A DNA stretch of 64,000 nucleotides from Microbacterium oxydans. Its GTDB lineage: Bacteria; Actinomycetota; Actinomycetes; Actinomycetales; Microbacteriaceae. This document shows positions 60,341-64,000 of this stretch, piece by piece (position 1 is the first letter of the stretch; every line of letters begins with the position of its first letter). Location: contig NZ_FMIR01000011.1 in NCBI RefSeq assembly GCF_900095745.1, positions 1-64,000 of the forward strand. Direction: 5' to 3'. The position numbers were made by a program, and so were the translations under genes. Below the pieces are notes generated by a model. That model was not told the origin of the DNA. It did not search any database and saw only the letters and a list, made by a program, of their open reading frames with translations.

Positions 60341-62850
60341 TGCGCGTCCCGCTTTCGTGGTTGCGTGAGTACGTCGATCTGGCAGCGGATGCCACGCCCG
60401 AGGATGTCCTCGCGGCACTGGTGACCGTCGGCTTCGAAGAGGAGGACGTGCATCGCTTCGAGATCGCAGGTCCCGTCGTCGTCGGGCAGGTCGTCTCGAT
60501 CGAGGCCGAGCCGCAGTCCAACGGCAAGACCATCAACTGGTGCCAGGTCGATGTGGGCGAGGCGAACGGCGGCATCCGCGGGATCGTCTGCGGCGCGCAC
60601 AACTTCGTCGCCGGAGACAAGGTCGTCGTCACCCTGCCCGGCGCCGTGTTGCCGGGGCCGTTCCCGATCGCCGCCCGCAAGACCTACGGTCACGTCTCCG
60701 ACGGCATGATCGCCTCGGCGCGCGAGCTGGGCCTCGGCGACGAGCACAACGGCATCGTCGTGCTCTCCGACCTCGGCATCGACGCGCCCGTCGGTGCCGA
60801 CGCGATCGCCCTGCTGGGCCTCGACGACGTCGCGGTCGAGATCAACGTCACGCCCGACCGCGGTTATGCCTTCTCTCTGCGCGGTGTCGCCCGCGAGTAC
60901 GCGCACGCCACGGGGGCGACTTTCCGCGACCCGGCGGAGCGCGACTTCGCGGAGCTGCAGCCCGGCACCGGGCACACCACCGTGGTCGACGACGTCGCCC
61001 CCGTGCGCGGCCGTGTCGGTGCGAGTGAGTTCGTGACCCGCGTCGTGCGTGACGTCGACCCCTCGCGTCCGACCCCGCCGTGGATGATCGCGCGGCTCAG
61101 CCTCGCGGGCATGCGCTCGCTCGGCATCCTGATCGACATCACCAACTACGTGATGCTCGAGCTGGGGCAGCCGCTGCACGGCTACGACCTCGACAAGCTC
61201 GCGGGTGGAATCACGGTCCGCCGTGCCACCCCCGGCGAGAAGATGACCACCCTCGACGGCGTCGAACGCGCTCTGCACGTCGAAGACCTGCTCATCACCG
61301 ACGGGTCCGGCCCGATCGGTCTGGCCGGCGTCATGGGCGGCGGCACCACCGAGATGAGCGAGACCACGCGGAACGTGCTCATCGAGGCGGCGAACTTCGA
61401 CCCGATCACGATCGCCCGTACGGCACGTCGGCACAAGCTGCCGAGCGAGGCGTCCAAGCGCTTCGAGCGCGGCGTCGACCCGCTCATCCCGTTCGTGGCC
61501 GCGCGCCGGGCCGCCGACCTGATGGTCGAGCTCGCCGGTGGCACTCTGACCGAAGAGGGCGGTGCGCTGTTCGCCGAGGTCTTCGTCGAAGACATCGCGC
61601 TCCCGGCGGGCTTCGTGCAGGGACTCATCGGCGTCGACTACACCGACGACGAGATCGCCGGTGCGCTGACCACCATCGGCGCGGACGTCGCCGCTTCGGA
61701 GGACGGCTCCGGCTGGACCGTGATCCCGCCGACCTGGCGCCCCGACCTCACCGACAAGTGGACGCTCGCCGAGGAGGTCGCCCGTATCCACGGCCTCGAC
61801 CGCATTCCCTCCGTGCTGCCGACGCCGCCATCCGGTCGTGGGCTCACCGCACATCAGCAGGGTCGCCGTCGCGTGGCCGACGCACTCGCGGCCGCCGGTC
61901 TGGTCGAGACACCGTCGTTCCCGTTCACGACCGAGGTGCAGAACGACCTCCACGGCTCCGCCTCGGGAGAGCACCTGCCGAGCATCCGCCTGGCGAACCC
62001 GCTCGACGGGCAGGCGCCGTTCCTGCGCCGCTCGCTCATCCCTGGCCTGCTGCAGACCGCGCACCGCAACATCTCGCGCGGACTCACCGACCTGGCGATC
62101 TTCGAGACGGGTGCCGTGTTCCTCCCGGAGCCGGGTGTCGAGTACGGCACTGACGACGTGCCGCCGCTGGGTGAGCGTCCGTCGGACGAGACACTCGCGG
62201 CATTGAACTCCTCGATCCCGCCGCAGCACCGGTTCGTCTCGGCGCTGCTCACGGGCCACGTCGCGCCGCGTCAGCCCGGACGCCCCGCCGAGGCCGCCGG
62301 CCTGACCGAGGCGCTGGACGCGGTCCGTGTGATCGCGGCAGCAGCCGGAGTCGAGATCGATGTGATTCAGGCTGAGCGTGCAGCACTGCACCCGGGTCGT
62401 ACCGGATCGCTGCGTGTGGCCGGTGAAGAGGTCGGCTACGTCGGCGAGCTGCACCCCGCCGTGGCCGAGGATGCTGATCTCCCCGGACGCGCGACCGTGC
62501 TCGAGCTCGACCTCGACCGCATCCTGACGCTCGCGGGTGGGCGGGTCGTCGCGGCCTCGCTGTCGACTTTCCCCGCCGCCACCCAGGACGTCTCGCTCAC
62601 GCTGCCCGCGGAGGTGCCGGCCGCCGACGTGCAGGCCGCACTCGCCGAGGGTGCGGGTGCGCTGCTCGAATCGGTGCGACTGGTGGACGACTACCGCGGC
62701 GAAGGTGTGCCGGAAGGCTCGAAGAGCCTGACGTTCGCACTGCGCTTCCGCGCGGACGACCGTACGCTCACGGCAGCCGAGGCCACGGCGGCCAAGCTCG
62801 CCGGTGTCGAGGTCGCTGCCCAGCGTTTCGGAGCCGCACTGCGCGACTGA
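60340..62850 (+). CDS. pheT: Phenylalanyl-tRNA synthetase beta subunit
   Basis: An 836-residue subunit. It begins MRVPLSWLREYVDL and has a tRNA-binding (EMAP-like) domain near residues 40-150, then B3/B4 editing domains, B5 (EEGGALFAEVFVED to ITTIGADVA region), a degenerate class II core, and a C-terminal ferredoxin-like anticodon-binding domain (LSTFPAATQDVSLTLPAEVP to LTFALRFRADDRTLT). All expected parts are present. ATG 60340 overlaps the pheS stop. A strong terminator follows. Confidence 0.97.
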   Translation: MRVPLSWLREYVDLAADATPEDVLAALVTVGFEEEDVHRFEIAGPVVVGQVVSIEAEPQSNGKTINWCQVDVGEANGGIRGIVCGAHNFVAGDKVVVTLPGAVLPGPFPIAARKTYGHVSDGMIASARELGLGDEHNGIVVLSDLGIDAPVGADAIALLGLDDVAVEINVTPDRGYAFSLRGVAREYAHATGATFRDPAERDFAELQPGTGHTTVVDDVAPVRGRVGASEFVTRVVRDVDPSRPTPPWMIARLSLAGMRSLGILIDITNYVMLELGQPLHGYDLDKLAGGITVRRATPGEKMTTLDGVERALHVEDLLITDGSGPIGLAGVMGGGTTEMSETTRNVLIEAANFDPITIARTARRHKLPSEASKRFERGVDPLIPFVAARRAADLMVELAGGTLTEEGGALFAEVFVEDIALPAGFVQGLIGVDYTDDEIAGALTTIGADVAASEDGSGWTVIPPTWRPDLTDKWTLAEEVARIHGLDRIPSVLPTPPSGRGLTAHQQGRRRVADALAAAGLVETPSFPFTTEVQNDLHGSASGEHLPSIRLANPLDGQAPFLRRSLIPGLLQTAHRNISRGLTDLAIFETGAVFLPEPGVEYGTDDVPPLGERPSDETLAALNSSIPPQHRFVSALLTGHVAPRQPGRPAEAAGLTEALDAVRVIAAAAGVEIDVIQAERAALHPGRTGSLRVAGEEVGYVGELHPAVAEDADLPGRATVLELDLDRILTLAGGRVVAASLSTFPAATQDVSLTLPAEVPAADVQAALAEGAGALLESVRLVDDYRGEGVPEGSKSLTFALRFRADDRTLTAAEATAAKLAGVEVAAQRFGAALRD

Positions 62851-62876
62851 GCGCGACTTCGCTCAAGACGGGCGCC

Positions 62877-62907
62877 CCGATGGTCGGGGCGCCCGTCTCG
62901 CTCTGCT
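62877..62907 (+). terminator. Intrinsic terminator of pheST
   Basis: GACGGGCGCCCCGA (62877-62890) pairs perfectly with TCGGGGCGCCCGTC (62894-62907) around TGG, 27 nt after the pheT stop. Confidence 0.88.
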
Positions 62908-62956
62908 CTGAGCGGAAGGACTTCCTTACGCGTCGGCTTCCTGGTGACATGGGTCC

Positions 62957-63919
62957 ATGACCGACGTGTTGATCCTCGGGGGAACGGGCTGGCTCTCCGG
63001 GCGCATCGCTCGCCGATGGCGGGATGCGGGAGCGATGGTGACCTGTCTCGCCCGCGGCGGGAGGCCTGCGCCCGACGGGGCCGTGCTCGTGCGTGGCGAC
63101 CGCGACGATCCCGCGGCGTACACCGAGCTCGCCCGACGGGACTGGGACCACGTGGTGGATATCTCGTCGCAGGCGTCTCACGCCGTAGCGGCCGTCGACG
63201 CTCTCGGAGAGCGAGCCGCGCGATGGACCTACGTGTCCTCCATGTCGGTCTACTCCGACGACGAGACGGTCGGTGCGGACGAGTCGGCTCCGCGGCATCC
63301 GCCCGCCCGACCCGGTGACGAGTACGAGTACGGGGCGCAGAAGGCGGCAGCGGAAGACGCCGTGGGTGCCCTGGGCGATCGTGCGCTCATCGTGCGACCC
63401 GGGCTCATCGTGGGCGACGGCGACCCGAGCGATCGATTCGGGTATTGGGCAGCCGCCTTCGCACGGGCGGGTATCGGGCCGGTGCTGCTGCCGCCGCTCG
63501 AGGGGAGGAGCGCCCAGGTGATCGACGTGGACGACCTCGCTGACTTCCTCGTCGCGACGACCAGGAGCGGGCCGGTCAACGCCATCGGGGACGGGCATTC
63601 CCTCGGCGACGTGCTGCAGGCGGTTCGCGCGGCAGCAGGCCAGACCGGCGAGACCGTCGTCGCCGAGGAGGAGTGGCTCGTCGCACGCGAGGTCGCGCAC
63701 TGGGCGGGACCGAGATCACTACCGCTGTGGCTGCCGCCGGAGATGACGGGCTTCATGACCCGGTCGAACTCGGCGTACCGCGAAGCGGGTGGTCGGCTGC
63801 GCCCTCTGACCGACACCATCCGAGCCGTCGTGGCCGATGAGCGGGCGCGCGGCATCGACCGCGACCGCCGTGCCGGACTCACGCGGGCGGAGGAGTCGGC
63901 TCTGCTGGCCGATCGCTAG
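62957..63919 (+). CDS. NAD(P)-dependent epimerase/reductase family protein
   Basis: A 320-residue Rossmann-fold protein (extended/atypical SDR). The dinucleotide loop is ILGGTGWLSGRIARRW; VDISSQASHAV, TYVSSMSVYSDDE and EYEYGAQKAAAED give the Ser/Tyr/Lys catalytic set with Tyr in YGAQKAA. The C-terminus VIDVDDLADFLV is typical of isoflavone-reductase-like or NAD-epimerase proteins. TGACAT lies 6 nt before ATG 62957. The substrate is unknown. It ends right at the -10 of the riboswitch transcript and is not obviously part of thiamine metabolism. Confidence 0.88.
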   Translation: MTDVLILGGTGWLSGRIARRWRDAGAMVTCLARGGRPAPDGAVLVRGDRDDPAAYTELARRDWDHVVDISSQASHAVAAVDALGERAARWTYVSSMSVYSDDETVGADESAPRHPPARPGDEYEYGAQKAAAEDAVGALGDRALIVRPGLIVGDGDPSDRFGYWAAAFARAGIGPVLLPPLEGRSAQVIDVDDLADFLVATTRSGPVNAIGDGHSLGDVLQAVRAAAGQTGETVVAEEEWLVAREVAHWAGPRSLPLWLPPEMTGFMTRSNSAYREAGGRLRPLTDTIRAVVADERARGIDRDRRAGLTRAEESALLADR

Positions 63920-63929
63920 ACTGCGAGCA

Positions 63930-64000
63930 GTGACACGGGGTGCCGCATCCGCGGCTGAGAACAGACCCGTCGAACCTGATCTAGTTCGTACTAGCGAAGG
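63930..64000 (+). promoter_or_regulatory. TPP riboswitch (THI element), cut by the window end
   Basis: The conserved blocks are in order: ACACGGGGTGCC (63933-63944), GGCTGAGA (63953-63960), ACCCGT, GAACCTGATCTAG, and CTAGCGAAGG to the edge. They form the pyrimidine-sensor arm (CTGAGA) and the pyrophosphate arm (CTAG-TTCGTA-CTAG). The closing P1 strand lies beyond 64000. TAGACT (63917-63922), overlapping the stop codon of the preceding gene, is its likely -10. A thiamine biosynthesis or transport gene should follow. Confidence 0.93.

Noticed and set aside
60073..62454. 793-codon minus-strand open frame
   Set aside because: Complement of pheS/pheT; no recognisable motif and typical shadow composition.

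Overview
The window is chromosomal DNA from a high-GC actinobacterium, most likely Microbacteriaceae and probably Microbacterium or a close relative. The evidence is the very high GC content with strong third-position GC, GTG starts and 4-bp ATGA/GTGA gene overlaps, and actinobacterial neighbourhoods: acyl-CoA carboxylase beta/epsilon with maf, murI-rph-rdgB, a DUF1844 gene beside infC-rpmI-rplT, lexA divergent from a LysM gene, ftsE-ftsX-smpB, and hisC-hisB-hisH-hisA with SseB. More than twenty genes have a TAnnnT -10 hexamer ending only 6 to 9 nt before the start codon, so leaderless transcription appears to be the default here.

Layout. 1-11.8 kb: an acyl-CoA carboxylase cluster (biotin carboxylase, maf, epsilon and beta subunits, all minus strand) is split by a plus-strand block. 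That block holds a TRAM-domain RNA methyltransferase, a two-component system with a third kinase-like membrane protein, a ROK regulator and a GH38 alpha-mannosidase. 11.9-17.5 kb: an unknown protein, a sugar-nucleotide-type nucleotidyltransferase, an ABC exporter whose ATPase carries a long Ala/Lys-rich histone-H1-like extension, and a DUF3039 protein. 17.5-26.3 kb: housekeeping and repair genes (pncB, murI, rph, rdgB, a CDF metal exporter, ligD and ku divergent, a DedA protein, tRNA-Leu) and a small Pro-rich octapeptide-repeat protein.

26.5-30.9 kb is a compact tight-adherence (Tad/Flp) pilus operon of seven genes linked by overlaps. 31-34 kb is the most accessory part: an unknown four-helix membrane protein lies between the intact 3' end of the last tad gene and a decayed second copy of that 3' end, followed by an MFS exporter and its ArsR repressor with a clear inverted-repeat operator. 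34.1-39.3 kb: a NUDIX/MFS pair, prfB, and two tandem DUF2510 membrane proteins.

39.4-51.8 kb: ftsEX and smpB, an S9 peptidase, lexA with a divergent LysM (YneA/ChiZ-like) gene, histidine biosynthesis, and infC (starting with AUC behind a structured leader) with rpmI and rplT. 51.8-64 kb: an rRNA 2'-O-methyltransferase, an OmpR-type two-component system in an operon with a TAXI solute-binding lipoprotein, a glutamate-type ABC importer (gluABCD-like), pheST, an NAD-dependent reductase, and at the right edge a TPP riboswitch that must control a thiamine gene beyond the window.

I see no CRISPR array, IS element, prophage or rRNA gene. No single locus is clearly a new system. The best candidates for new biology are the H1-tailed ABC ATPase, the regulator/kinase/pseudokinase trio, the TAXI-kinase operon without a TRAP permease, and the membrane gene caught between two tad gene ends.
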